This document shows positions 28,801 to 43,544 of a stretch of DNA of 64,000 nucleotides, piece by piece. The stretch is from Sipunculus nudus (lineage: Eukaryota; Annelida; Sipuncula; Golfingiida; Sipunculidae), in NCBI GenBank assembly GCA_026874595.1, contig CM049315.1:1308501-1372500 (forward strand). Direction: 5' to 3'. The notes beneath the pieces are model-generated. The model searched no databases and was not told where the DNA came from. It saw nothing but the letters and a program-made list of their open reading frames with translations. The translations under genes and the position numbers were made by a program. Position 1 is the stretch's first letter; the number at the start of each line of letters is the position of its first letter.

Positions 28801-31800
28801 TTGTGTGCACCCATGCCAGAATTTCAGCAGTGATGTTTTGGTAATTGTTTCTTATTCAAAATGTTTAGTACTTGCATTGTTCATATACATGAGAAGTAAT
28901 GGTCCAGCATTGAAGGATTATACCTGGTGTATTTCCCAATGCGAAGGTTCGCATTAGGCCTGTAGGCCTTGTTTAATTTAACACACATTTTCAGATCTTT
29001 GTCGGTCTTTAAAGCTTATAATAATAGTCTTTACATGCACACTCACACATGGAAGCCGATGAGTTTCAATAATTATGTGTCTTTCTATTATATGTATTAA
29101 TTGTAGAATGCATGCTGTTGCAAACCAGTATGCTGAAGTCTTCAAATGTGAAGAAATGAGAAAGGTCAGAAATAATAAAATAATGTTAACCAAGTCAGCA
29201 CTTAATTAACACTAAAGCCATTGATATTTGTTCACATATTTAATATTATATTAATTTGTGAAAGTGTTTAGTTTTGAGTGAAATTTATGTTTTTATATTA
29301 GTACACTATTGGACTATTCATTGAGGTTTTAGTTTTCTTAGTTTGGGTTACATAAGAAAAAAAGAACTTTTGCTATTGTTTTATTTCAAATGTGAGCATA
29401 GGATATCTTAGCTATGATCATTTATTGCCATAAAGAAAACCTGCACATGAAAATTATGTCGGTGTGACCTAATTTTGCTATTGCCAGATTTTCAGCTAAT
29501 CAGTCGGCCATTTGACTGGTTTGTCTTTATGTATTAAGTTTAACATTTTTAACAATAGAAGCATATTTTAGATGAGAAACCATAATGTGACTGATAGAAA
29601 AGGGTGTTGGGTACACAAGCCACTGTAAAACTTTATAATTATATGAGTCTTTATTTCTGTATAGATGCATATCTTTAATTTACTTCAGTCATATGTAGTC
29701 AAAATTGTTATCATAACTTTTGTCTTTAAACCTGTGCTATTCATTTAACTGAGAACTTTCATGCTATCCCTTCTTTTGCCACATAGAGACCAATTAAATA
29801 TAAAATATATAAAAATACCTGTTTTTTTAAGAGTGGAGTTCCTGTATGTATGTATATTTATATAATTCTTATTTGTCTGAAAGTTTAGCTGTTGAAATGT
29901 CAGTTTTCAATATTTTGCATTAGTAAACAGATCCAGCCAATATATGATTAGTGTGTTGCTATAGCAATGACTAATAGAATATCAGAAATAAATGCCTGTT
30001 TAGAACTCAAGTCTAAAATTTGGTACCTGTATCAGTCCTAAATATAACTGACATTTCACAGGCTTGGTGGCATGCCAATCTAACCTGTAGAAGACTCAAG
30101 GTAAGATACCGAGATGTTGGTATTTTCTTGTTGCAGCCTGTTCACTATGAGGAACAGAACTGGATGGCGGAGGAGTACAGTGGGGGATGTTATGTCAGCT
30201 GTATGCCCCCGGGAGCCATGACAAGATACAGCCAGTAAGAACTGACTTCTGTTTGTATATAGTCAAAATCGGGGTGTATTATTGTATGGGCAGGGTCCAT
30301 CCGTTAACTGTTAGTTTCAACACAATAACTATGGGATATGATGGATTTTCATGAAACTCAGTATACTTATTTCCTAATATATATTAATAGATTATCTTGC
30401 CTGCATGTTATTCCTAGGAAATACATGTATATTGAATGAGGTCAGAGGTTGCCAGGCTTGTTTAATGAGGTCTCAGGTCACCAAGCTTGTTGAAAACCAG
30501 AGGTATGAAAGATTTTAATGAAACTCAACAAAAATAGTATTCAGTCAAATATCTTGCCTAAGTAAAATTTTATGCAATTGCCATGCTTATTTTTTTAGGT
30601 CAGAGGTCACCAGATTTTGGGGGCACCATGAAGACTGAACAAAACATTTTTAGGTTTTCCCAAAAGTCACTAATATTAATCAGTATAGTTTCTCACCTGA
30701 ATCAAATTCTATGAAGAATTTGCATGTATTCCAGGTCTTCATATAAACAAGGAGTTCTGAATGAAAGAACACAGTCATTTTGTAGTGATTATGTACTGGT
30801 ATTCTACATATACTTTTGCCGAGGTAATGTTCCTATCAATAAATACATCTTTCTGTCAAAATATTGCCTACTTGAAAACCATAGGATTATTTTGAGTAAA
30901 ATAAGATTTTAATGTGCTCCAGAAAAAAAATTGAATCTGCTGATTAGATAATCATTATTTTTCATTGGTATCTTGACTTTTCTCCTTATAGATATACATC
31001 TCCATTTCCATTGGTGTTAATTAATTGGTATCTTGAATATTCTCTTTAGAGAGATGTAACTCCCTTTACACTGGTGTGTGTATTTTCATTTAGCAGTGTG
31101 ATGTATTGGTTAGTGCAGTATTAATTTGACTGAACTCCTAGTCCAGGTATTTCCAACAAGGTGGTGCTCTCTTCATGCTTCAAAGCTTGTTAGTAGAAAC
31201 CCATATGAACCTGGTACAGTATGCTGTCTGGGGTATATGTTCCTTAAGGATTTACCTTTCAAAGAAAAAACCACAGTCACAGAAGACTAGGGAGACTGAA
31301 GGTCATATCAGATTTAAGTAACTGTTTATATAAGACTGTTAAGTGTGTTGTGTAATTATAAGGTATCAAGTGTGTTGTGTAATTATAAGGTATCTTTATT
31401 GAAGCCAAGTGTCATTTTCAGGGAGCTGAGGGTCCCCTTCAAGCGAGTTTATTTTGCAACAACAGAGACGGCTACATGCTGGGCAGGCTACATGGAAGGA
31501 GCGATACAGGCAGGGGAACGAGCCGCAAGAGAGGTCTGTCATATCCATGATAGTAAAAATAAGCAGAAAGAGAGATCAGTCCCAACCATGATAGTAGAAA
31601 TAACCAGAAAGAGAGGTCAGTCCCAGTCATGATAGTAGAAATAACCAGAAAGAGAGGTCAGTCCCAGCCATGATAGTAGAAATAACCAGAAAGAGAGGTC
31701 AGTCCCAGCCATGATAGTGGAAATAACCAGAAAGAGAGGTCAGTCCCAGCCATGATAGTGGAAATAACCAGAAAGAGAGGTCAGTCCCAGCCATGATAGT

Positions 31801-34800
31801 GGAAATAACTAGATAGAGAGGTCAGTCCCAGCCATGATAGTAGAAATAACCAGAAAGGGAGGTCAGTCCCAGCCATGATAGTGGAAATAACCAGAAAGGG
31901 AGGTCTGCCCCAGCCATGATAGTAGAAATAACCAGAAAGGGAGGTCTGCCCCAGCCATGATAGTGGAAATAACCAGAAAGGGAGGTCTGCCCCAGCCATG
32001 ATAGTAGAAATAACCAGAAAGAGAGGTCAGCCCCAGCCATGATAGTAGAAATAACCAGAAAGAGAGGTCAGTCCCAGCCATGATAGTAGAAATAACCAGA
32101 AAGAGAGGTCAGTCCCAGCCATGATAGTAGAAATAACCAGAAAGAGAGGTCAGTCCCAGCCATGATAGTAGAAATAACCAGAAGAGAGGTCAGTCCCAGC
32201 CATGATAGTAGAAATAACCAGAAAGAGAGGTCAGTCCCAGCCATGATAGTAGAAATAACCAGAAAGAGAGGTCAGTCCCAGCCATGATAGTAGAAATAAC
32301 CAGAAAGGGAGGTCAGTCCCAGCCATGATAGTAGAAATAACCAGAAAGGGAGGTCAGTCCCAGCCATGATAGTAGAAATAACCAGAAAGGGAGGTCAGTC
32401 CCAGCCATGATAGTAGAAATAACCAGAAAGGGAGGTCAGTCCCAGCCATGATAGTAGAAATAACCAGAAAGAGAGGTCAGTCCCAGCCATGATAGTAGAA
32501 ATAACCAGAAAGGGAGGTCAGTCCCAGCGATGATAGTAGAAATAACCAGAAAGGGAGGTCAGTCCTAGCCATGATAGTGGAGATAACCAGAAAGAGAGGT
32601 CAGTCCCAGCCATGATAGTAGAAATAACCAGAAAGAGAGGTCAGTCCCAGCCATGATAGTAGAAATAACCAGAAAGAGAGGTCAGCCCCAGCCATCATAG
32701 TAGAAATAACCAGAAAGAGAGGTCAGTCCCAGCCATGATAGTAGAAATAACCAGAAAGAGAGGTCAGCCCCAGCCATGATAGTAGAAATAACCAGAAAGA
32801 GAGGTCAGTCCCAGCCATGATAGTAGACATAACCAGAAAGAGAGGTCAGTCCCAGCCATGATAGTAGACATAACCAGAAAGGGAGGTCAGTCCCAGCCAT
32901 GATAGTGGAAATAACCAGAAAGAGAGGTCAGTCCCAGCCATGATAGTAGAAATAACCAGAAAGGGAGGTCAGTCCCAGCCATGACAGTGGAAATAACCAG
33001 AAAGGGAGGTCAGTCCCAGCCATGATAGTAGAATTAACCAGAAAGAAAGGTCAGTCCCAGCCATGATAGTAGAAATAACCAGAAAGAGAGGTCAGTCCCA
33101 GCCATGATAGTAGAATTAACCAGAAAGAAAGGTCAGTCCCAGCCATGATAGTAGAAATAACCAGAAAGAAAGGTCAGTCCCAGCCATGTTAGTAGAATTA
33201 ACCAGAAAGAGCGGTCAATCCCAGCCATGTTATTTGAAATAACCAGAAAGAGAGGTCAGTCCCAGCAATGATAGTAGAAATAACCAGAAAGAGAGGTCAG
33301 TCCCAGCCATGATAGTGGAAATAACCAGAAAGAGAGGTCAGTCCCAGCCATGATATTAGAATTAACCAAAAAGAGAGGTCAGTCCCAGCCATGATAGTAG
33401 AAATAACCAGAAAGGGAGGTCAGTCCCAGCCATGATAGTAGAAATAACCAGAAAGAGAGGTCAGTCCCAGCCATGATAGTGGAAATAACCAGAAAGAGAG
33501 GTCAGCCCCAGCCATGATAGTGGAAATAACCAGAAAGAGAGGTCAGCCCCAGCCATGATAGTAGAAATAACCAAAAAGAGAGGTCAGCCCCAGCCATCAT
33601 AGTAGAAATAACCAGAAAGAGAGGTCAGCCCCAGCCATGATAGTAGAATTAACCAGAAAGAGAGGTCAATCCCTGCCATGTTAGAAGAAATAACCAGAAA
33701 GGGAGGTCAGTCCCAGCCATGATAGTAAAAATAACCAGAAAGAGAGGTCAGTCTCAGCCATGATAGTAGAAATAACCAGAAAGAGAGGTCAGTCCCAGCC
33801 ATGATAGTAGAAATAACCAGAAAGAGAGGTCAGTCCCAGCCATGATAGTGGAAATAACCAATAAGGGAGGTTAGTCCCAGCCATGATAGTAGAAATAACC
33901 AGAAAGAGATGTCAGTCCCAGTCATGATAGTGGAAATAACCAGAAAGGGAGGTCAGTCCCAGCCATGATAGTAGAATTAACCAGAAAGAAAGATCAGTCC
34001 CAGCCATGATAGTAGAAATAACCAGAAAGAGAGGTCAGTCCCAGCCATGATAGTAGAAATAACCAGAAAGAGCGGTCAGTCCCAGCCATGATAGTAGAAA
34101 TAACCAGAAAGAGCGGTCAATCCCAGCCATGATAGTAGAAATAACCAGAAAGAGAGGTCAGTCCCAGCCATGATAGTAGAAATAACCAGAAAGAGAGGTC
34201 AGTCCGAGCCATGACAGTGGAAATAACCAGAAAGAGAGGTCAATCCCAGCGATGATAGTAGAAATAATCATAAAGGGAGGTCAGTCCCAGCCATGATAGT
34301 AGAAATAACCAGAAAGAGAGGTCAGTCCCAGCCATGATAGTAGAAATAACCAGAAAGAGAGGTCAGTCCCAGCCATGATAGTAGAAATAACCAGAAAGAG
34401 AGGTCAGTCCCAGCCATGATAGTAGTAATAACAAGAAAGAGAGGTCAGTCTCAGCCATGATAGTAGAAATAACCAGAAAGAGAGGTCAGTCCCAGCCATG
34501 ATAGTAGAAATAACCAGAAAGAGAGGTCAGTCCCAGCCAGGATAGTAGAAACCAGATGTGGTCGGAAAATTGTCCTCAGAGGGCCCTGCGTTTCTGCTAG
34601 TGCTGGACTAGTTTACATATGGGTGAAAAATTAAGTTTAATTTGAAAAATATCACAAACAGAAACAGGTTTTTGTCAATATGCATAAGGGAAAAAATCAA
34701 ACTGGATTAAAGAAGATATATCTGAAATAATGTGTGCAATAGAAAATCACTGAATGTAGTCTGTTAGCCATATTTTATTTTGAGCAAGTCTGTAAATCAA

Positions 34801-37800
34801 TAGGTCTGTAGCCCTCATAGTGACCAATGATCCCAAAAATTTGGAAAAGCTGAAGTATGTTGTTGTTTAGTTATCATGCACGAAAGAAAATCAGCAATTG
34901 GGCAGTAGCAGCCATATTGAAATTCCAACAGTACTGTAATTCAAAAGGTCTGGAGCCATTACAGGTACCAATCATCCCTGTAAATTTGGGAAAGCTGCAG
35001 GAGGTTGTTGTTAAGTTTTTACACACGAAAGAAAATCAGCAATCAGGCTTCAGCGGCCATATTTGAATTCAGACAAGTCTGTAATTCGATAGGTCTTGAG
35101 CAGTCATTGGTACCAGTCATCCCTGTGAATTTGGGATAGCTGCAGTATGTTGTTGTTGAGTTATTGCGTGCAAAAGGAAATCAGCGATTTGGCTGTGGCT
35201 ATATTTCAATTCCGACAGTTCTGTAATTCATTAGGTCTTGAGCCCTCATAGGTAAGCTGCAGTAAGTTGATAGGTCTGAAGCAGTTGTAGGTACCAAACA
35301 CCCCTCTGAATTTGGGAAAACTGCAGTATGTTGTTGTTGAGTTATTGTGTGCAAAAGAAAATCAGCGATCAGGCTGTGGCAGCCATAATTGAATTCCGAC
35401 AAGTCTGTAATTCGATCATATGATAGGTCTGGAGCCATCATAGGTATCAATCATCCCTGTGAATTTGGGAAAGCTGCAGTATGTTGTTGTTGAATTATCG
35501 CACTTGAAAGAAAATCAGCGATTGGGCTGTGGCAGCCATAATTGAATTCCAACAAGTCTGTAATTCGATTGGTCTGGAGCTGTCATAGGTACCAATCATC
35601 TCTGTGAATTTGGGAAAGCTGCAGTATGTTGTTGTTGAGTTATCGCGTGCGAAAGATTGTGAAATAAAGTGTCACTGAAGGAAGGACGGAAGGATGGATG
35701 GACGGAAGGACCGACTGACATAGTGATCACTATAGGGCACTGCAGAGGCATAATAACCAGAAAGAGAGGGCAGTCCCAGCCATGATAGTAGAAATAACCA
35801 GAAAGAGAGGTCAGTCCCAGCCATGATAGTAGAAATAACCAGAAAGAGAGGGCAGTCCCAGCCATGATAGTAGAAATAACCAGAAAGAGAGGGCAGTCCC
35901 AGCCATGATAGTAGAAAGAACCAGAAAGAGGGGTCAGTCCCAGTCATGATAGTAGAAAGAACAAGAAAGAGAGGTCAGTCCCAGCCATGATAGTAGAAAT
36001 AACCAGAAAGAGAGGTCAGTCCCAGCCATGATAGTAGAAATAACCAGAAAGAGAGGGCAGTCCCAGCCATGATAGTAGAAATAACCAGAAAGAGAGGGCA
36101 GTCCCAGCCATGATAGTAGAAATAACCAGAAAGAGAGGTCAAAACTTTGTTTTGGCGTATACTATGTTTATGACCGGGTTCCGCCGCCGCCACAACGTTC
36201 ATTTCTGGAATAGAACTCTGAGACCACTGGACAGATTTTTCCGAAACTTTACACGATTATCAGGTCACATGTGAACTGGTGCCAAAATATTTTGCGTTGA
36301 CCTCTAACCTTTCCTTTCTCCAGTGCGTCCATCTGTGCATCTGTTTTGACACATTACCCATATATCTCGGGAACTGTTTGACCAATCAGGAAAAATTTGA
36401 ACAAATGTAGCCCTTGGATAGCTTTAATTTATAAAATACATAAAAAATTGTGGTGCCATCTGCAACCATTTTTGCACAGTGTCCATCTGTTCATCTGCTT
36501 TGGGATGAATTCGCTCATATCTCTGCCGTGAATGGACTTATCGACCTGAAATTTTGCATGTGTGAACAACCCGGACAGCTCTCTTGTTTTTATGACAGGT
36601 GGTGCCTACATTCATGTTTACACTGCAGACATCCAAGCTCATAACTCCGGAACCATTTGACCAATTGGGCCAAAATTTTGTGTGTTTATGGATCTCACAT
36701 AGCTCTTTCTCATAGGCAAAACTGATGGTGCCACCTGCAACCATTTTTGCACAGCATCCATCTGTTTGTCTGCTGTGTGATAAAATCACTCATATCTCGG
36801 CTGTGGATTGACAGATCTGCGTAATGTTTTGCAGGTTTATACATCTTGGATAGCTTTCTTGATTTTATGACAGTTGGCGCCATCTACATTCAGGTTTAAG
36901 CTGCATACATCCAAGCTCATATCTCTGGAACCGTTTGACCGATTGGGTCAAAATTTTGCATGTGTATAGATCTCACATAGCTCTTTATCATAAGCAAAAC
37001 TGGTGGCGCCACCTGCAACCATTTTTGCACAGCGTCCCTCTATTTGTCTGCTGTGGGATAAAATCACTCATATATAAGTAGTGGTTTGACTTTTTGCATA
37101 TGTATACAACTTGGACAGCTTTCTGGATTTGTGGTACTTGGCGCCACCTACATACACATTTCAGCTGCAGACCCTCAATGCTAATATGCAACACACCTCA
37201 CTCTATTACCCCTTGCCACTCAATCTTGCCATGTCACACTTCACCCGTCTCACTCTGATTTCGGTGGATACATGTAGTCGCTTGTCAACTACCCATATTC
37301 TAGTTTTTTAGGAATCGATTATATACACATTTCCTCTTGTTTGATCCTCTGCCCAAACAAAATTGACCTTATAACATTGCATCTTTAATTCAACTTAAAA
37401 TAAGTGAATCAAGTGTCATGTGTCCAAATGTTTTTTTTAGCATTCATTATTCACTAGCTGCTCCTGTGGAAAATCCACTGCCCTATGTGATGAATATTTT
37501 TGTAATGAGCTGATAGGAACTAAACAACACATATTTTAATCCTAAGGTTTTTGCAGGATATTTTGTCATGTGTTTCACTTATTTGAAAAATAGATTACTT
37601 ATGCTAGCATTCTCCATGAACACCCTCCCCCAAAATATCAACATAGAAAAAATATTCTATTCAAGAAAACACACAAAAAATCATTTTTTTCCCCCATTAA
37701 CAACATAGGTTCGACAGCTTCATTGCTTGGAAAATATTGTAGATATAACGATTGTATACAGAAGCATTCTACCATGAAATTATATGAAAAATGCTTTGTA

Positions 37801-40800
37801 TTAGTTGAAGCTGAGGCGACATCGTAAAACACCATGTTTATTCAGTTTAGTCAGTTGTGGGTATAGTCTAAGGAATGTTAACAGACATATTATTTGTATA
37901 CACATGCATATGTCGTTAAAGTCTATTGTACTCTAAACGTATAGCTGCCCATGTGAAAAAGATAAGCCGAGAAAAATATATTCCAACAGTATTAAATCTT
38001 TGGTTTAAGTACAGTAAATTGTCATGGAATAAGCAGGTCTGATGCAAAATTGACAACTCTCCCAGAAAAAAAAGCAGAATGATATATTTCGATAAAAGCA
38101 TTAAGCAAAGAAACCACTTCAGCCTTGGTTCCTTGCATTGTCTTTCAGCAAATTAACGCAAAATGTAAAATACAGATTTTGCTGAAAATTTGTAGAGGGG
38201 TAGAGTATAACTGCATCAGTAATCCATTACATTTTTGAAGGTAATTGGATCACCATAATATATATTTTTCTTAAGTGCCATAATCACAATTCCACAAAGG
38301 AATAATTATAAGGGGAAATTTTTTTGTCCCCGAGTAGAATCCCGTCCGTATGCAGTTGTTCTGCCATTCGCATGCTGAATCCGTGTTTCTGAACCATGAA
38401 ATGTGCACGTATAAACGAACGACTAATTAGTAGATTCTGGCGGGGGTTTGAAAGTCCCAAAGAGACTGAGGACCCTTAGGAGTGTGTGCAATCCCCCCCC
38501 CCCCAGGGCTTCCTTTTTTTAAACTACCCATAAATCAGCCGAACTATTAAAACCATGGTTTTCATGGAAAGATACTTCTGAATGTATAAAAATCAGCATA
38601 CCTGTAAACCTATAAAATGGTGATCATCTAAAGGGTCTCAGCTCTATGTGTCCACTCGACGGGAAAATGCTCCCTATTAAAAGATTCATGTGGACATGTG
38701 CTCAACGCTTGAATATAAAATCTTTACTTCACTTTTTTGACAGGGTAAAATTCCTTAATAGGCAATATAATGGGGATTACAGGTCGCCTCCTGAAAAATC
38801 GTGACAGGCGAAAAATGTTCTGCTGAACATTAGTAGAAGGGTTAAGGTAAAGACATATCAATAGTCTATTTCATTTTTGGGGTAATATTAGAATCACTAT
38901 AATGTATATTTTCTTATAAACAATTATGGCAAAGGACCATTCCTTTGTCCCCATTTGAAGCCACCCATCCGTATTTATTAGCTGAGCTGACTATAAGTCA
39001 TCTGAGGTATAGTTGTGGTCTATTGTCCGTCGTCCGTCTGTCTTTCCGTCCGTCCGTCTGTCTGTCCATTAGACTGGCACATTTTGAAACCGTTAGACCT
39101 ACAAATAAAAAATTTGGCATACTGTTAGATTTCCCAAAAATCTCCTACCATACAAAAAATTGGGTCAATATGACTCTGTTCCTTTGAGATATTCAGGAAA
39201 AACCTTGAATTTAGATTAAAAACCTATTATCACACTTTAGGACTGCCTAATATCAAAACCACTTATCTGTTTTTCTTAATATTTACCAGAAGTATATACT
39301 TCCTATATACTTCTATCCTATATACTTACCAGAAATTAAGCCTATTTAGTGTAATTTCTTTAAGTTATGGGCCCTAACATAATGGACTTTGTAAAAAATC
39401 AGGAAAAATATTTACTCACTTAACATGAAAAATTTTGTAACTAGAGACTTTTTTTCCAAGTATATAACTTTCTTTAATTAAGATTCAATTTTATACCCAA
39501 AATAAGATCTGAATTTGGTAAATTTTTTTAAGTTTTCATTATATATAATCATTACCTTGAATTTTGCCAAACTTTGACCTTGGCACGTTTTTTTCCTGTG
39601 AGTATTGTTGATTTAATTTTCACAGCATGTAAAAACAAGTATTTAATCTGTTTAAATCTGAAATTTGAAAATTAAAGCTTGAAAATTAGGCTAGTTATTG
39701 AATTTTTTCTTGAAGCTCTATTGTAGTCACTTGCTTTGTCAACATGCAGGTAGTCCACTCCTGGTCACTGGAAGTCAGCTATGCCAGGGTTCCTAATTTG
39801 TTACAGTCACTGGGAGAGATCCCCTGCTGTGACAGGTGTACAGTTATTCTCATATCCCCACCCTGTACTGTCTAACCTCCCCCCCCCCCATACCAAACCC
39901 AACCCACCAAGTGTTATGCAGTAATTCTTATTGTTTTCACTGTATCTCCTTAATTGTAATGCTGTTTCTACTCCAATATACAAAACTTTCCTTGAAAAGG
40001 TAATTCAAGGTGTAATCCAGATGATGCCATGTTGTGTTAATATATCATTTTTAAAGAAATCAATTTTCTTTTAAATGATTTAAACAAATTAAAATATAAT
40101 TAAACCCATCAGTATGCATAAATTTATAAATATGAAGCAAATTATGGATAAATTTAGGCCCTATATAAAATTGTAAAATCTGAATCAAGTATAATTTTTT
40201 ATATATTTATTGTTTTGCAAATTTAAAGATATATTTTTGTTGTAAAAATTCATATACATTTGTATGCATGATGTGGTTTTATCTGATTGAGATTTATGAT
40301 GATGAATTTAGAATTATGAATAAGCTTTTATATAGATATATAGATTATATTGGAAATGTATATAAATATATACTTAAAATATTTAAAATTATTTGATAAT
40401 AAAACGAGGATCTGATACAAACATTTGTTCATTATTTTCCTGCCTCAGCAGAATTGGAGGTCAGGCTTTGTTTGCCCTGTATGTATATGCAGAAGTGTTG
40501 TTAATCCAACCATTCCCCCCCCCCACACACACACACCAAACACAGCTGCCATTGATTCCTTTGTACCTGTGCACTGGGACATTAGTTTTCAGCTCAGCTG
40601 ACTTTCAGTTTCAGTCATGCTGGGCTATAGCGATGGGTCTTTGTCCGTCGTCCTTCTGTCTGTCCGTCCGGCAGTCCGTTAGCAGGGCACAAATCATAAC
40701 CGTAGGGGTTAGGGCCATGAACCCTATGCAGTCTTAGAGGTTCTAAAAAGATCTCCTCGCAAACCTGAAATTAGGTCACTGCGACCTATATTCTCGAAGT

Positions 40801-43495
40801 TATGGGGTGTGTTTGCACCCCCCAGAAATAATTCTTTTAGCCAAAATTTTCATCCCAAACCTTACATCTTTCACATACAGCTCACCTACCAACAGGGGAA
40901 GAACCATAATTATTTTGAGGTCACAAGGTCAAAGGTCAAGGTCACAAAACCAACTTCTTTGAAAAGCCTGTGGATGCATTTTAAGCCAAACCTTTCATCC
41001 CAATTCTTTGATCTTTCACATATAGCTCACCTACTAAGTGGGAGAAGAATCCTATACATGTTGAGGTCACAAGGTCAAAGGTCAGGGTCACAGGATCCAC
41101 TTCTTTGAAAAGGTTGTGGACACATTTCAAGCTAGACCTTTCATTCCAAACCTTTCAGCACTGATATCGCTTCTCTGCCAACAGGGGAAAAGACCTGTTG
41201 ATTCTGAGGTCAAAGGTCAAGTTCACAGCACCCTCTTCTTGCGTGGAGTCATTTTCAGGCAAACTTGTCAATCTATACTTTCCATCTGTCATATATGGCT
41301 TACCTACCAATAGGGGAAGAAGCCTATTGATGTTGAGTTCAAAAGGTCAAAGGTCAAGGTCACAATATTGTTCTAAATGCTTGTGAGCATATTTCAAGTG
41401 AAACTGTTCAACCCAAACCTTCAGTCTTTCACATATGTCGCATCTATGCATCACTCAATGTGATTCAAACTTCATATTAATGGGTCTTTTTGCATGAAGA
41501 AATAACTAATTGATTTTGAGGTCAGCTGGTCAGGAGGTTAAAGGTTGCAGGTCTAAGTTATTCACTAATTGATTGCCAAGTAATTACACCCGGCCAGATG
41601 TAATTGGTTAGTAGTTCCCCATCATTTAGAAAGAATCCAGTTGATATGTGGGCAAAAGGCCAAGGTCATAGGTCAGGTCAACTTATTTTGTAGACCATCT
41701 CTATTTTTCTTGTATATATAAGCTTGTACCAGCTTTGTAGACCATCTCTATTTTTCTTGTATATATAAGCTTGCACTCCAGCTGGTACATCTCACCCTGT
41801 GGCTGTAATTGTGAGTGACACTGGTGACATATGACTCCCTTTTTTATCAGGCTATTAAGTGATAAGGCTTAGTGATAAGTACCTCATTACTGCATAACAA
41901 AACACTGTTGTTGGAATACTTCAGCCAGGAATTAACACTATGAGAGTATAGTATTAAGGTTTAGCTACTGATTAATGAGATGATGGGAACATTTTGCAGT
42001 TTATTTTATGGAATCATAGCAATAAACTTAGTTTCCTAGATATCTGAATATTTTTATATAAATCACCACATATAAAAGCAAGTGTTTGTTCTCATAATAT
42101 GTGGATGTGTACTTGATTTAGGATGGCTTTATTTTATTACAAGACTCTTAGTCATGCTTTCTGCATTTCTTTTCTTTCAGGTTTTGCATTTTACCAACCA
42201 TGCTGACCCCATTGAAAAGCAGAGTGATAATAAAAAATATTGGACCTACACTTTTACATTTGCATATCTATAAATCTGATATGAGTGCCTGAACATGACT
42301 TTTGAATTGTTTTGGACATTCATTACTGTAACATAATTTGGAGAATTTGCCCCAAGTTTGGTCTCTTATTGGAGGATGTGTGATATTAAATGTCAGACTT
42401 GTCAGAAATCCATTATGTCTGCCAATTAGCCACCTTAGAAATCCTTTTTTCAGTGCAGTTTCAGTAATTTTCCTTCAATTTTTGGTCCGATTTAGAGAAT
42501 GGTTGTTGTCTGATTTCAGACCTGTCAGAAGTACAAAATGGCCACCAGGCAACCATCTTTAAATTCCTTTTGATCATATTATCTCAAGAACTGTTTAAGT
42601 GAAGGCAGTCGGACATATATTAATGTAATCTTGCAAAGGATTGGGTCAAATATTTCTTAATAAATATTATCATTATATATGAAAGTGCAGTACAGTTTGC
42701 TTGTATTGAATAAAAATTCATACAGAAGCACCTGTTTCTCAATCATCCTTGCATGGATTTCCTTGATTTTTTGCTATATATTTTGATCTTATTTTGCCCT
42801 TTGTGGTGTTCCTTTTGAGACTGACAGGTATCAAGTAAGCTATGGGAATAGTTCTGGATACCTTAACAATCATACATTTTCCTCAGACCATCAATTCACT
42901 GTGTTTTAACCAGACATAGGTGATATCTATTTCTGTTGTCGTAGAAAATTTCAACAAATTGGCAAATTGGTTCTTCAAAATTTGACTGTAGGTTGTGAAT
43001 CTCAGCCCATGATGTCACAGGTCATGCTTGGCAGCTCAGCGTCATGACCCATGAGTCACTTGTTAATTGAAAATGTGTAAAATTTATTGGAAAAAAATAA
43101 TAGGATTAGAAAAAATGAAGATCTGATTGAAACATTCTTTCCTCAGGAGAATGGAGCATAAAGTGATCCGCTCTGTCTGTCCATCATCTCTCCGTTATCC
43201 TTAAATATATATTATTTATGAAATTTTTCCTATAAGCACTGTTGAAATAACTTTCATATGCTGTATGTGTATGGATTAAAGCTATTAAAGTCTGAAATTT
43301 GAAAGCAACTTATATATTCAGTTGAGTAATATTGCATATGTCAAACTTTAATCCCATCATTCCTTCAACCCCACCCCCACCCCACCACCACCACCACCAC
43401 AACCAAGTCCTTCAATCTGTGGACTTGGGATATTAGTTATAATTCAACTATATACATTTTATAAAATAGAAAAAAGACATATTTAATTATATATA

Positions 43496-43544
<49 letters not shown>

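Larger units (their letters stand above)
16393..28971 (+). mobile_element. Family A element A1, split by nested insertions
   Basis: The 5' TTTTAGCGAACCTGTGAGC is at 16391-16409; the 3' AGGCCTGTAGGCCTTG ends at 28971. Its body is interrupted twice by family B elements (19913-22020 and 22146-28795). The host sequence resumes in register with intact copies after each: ACAATAATTTTT|GCACAGT... and GCTACAATC...|GTGTTGTGTGCACCC. Removing the insertions leaves an element of a length comparable to A3. Confidence 0.75.

Noticed and set aside
31524-34548. CRISPR-like regular repeats
   Set aside because: Units are directly contiguous with no unique spacers, and the context is a eukaryotic intron.
31781-36202. 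Minus-strand repeat peptides rich in SGYFYYHGW and LPFWLF
   Set aside because: 41-bp period read on the opposite strand; the frames rotate and exist only because the unit lacks stops.
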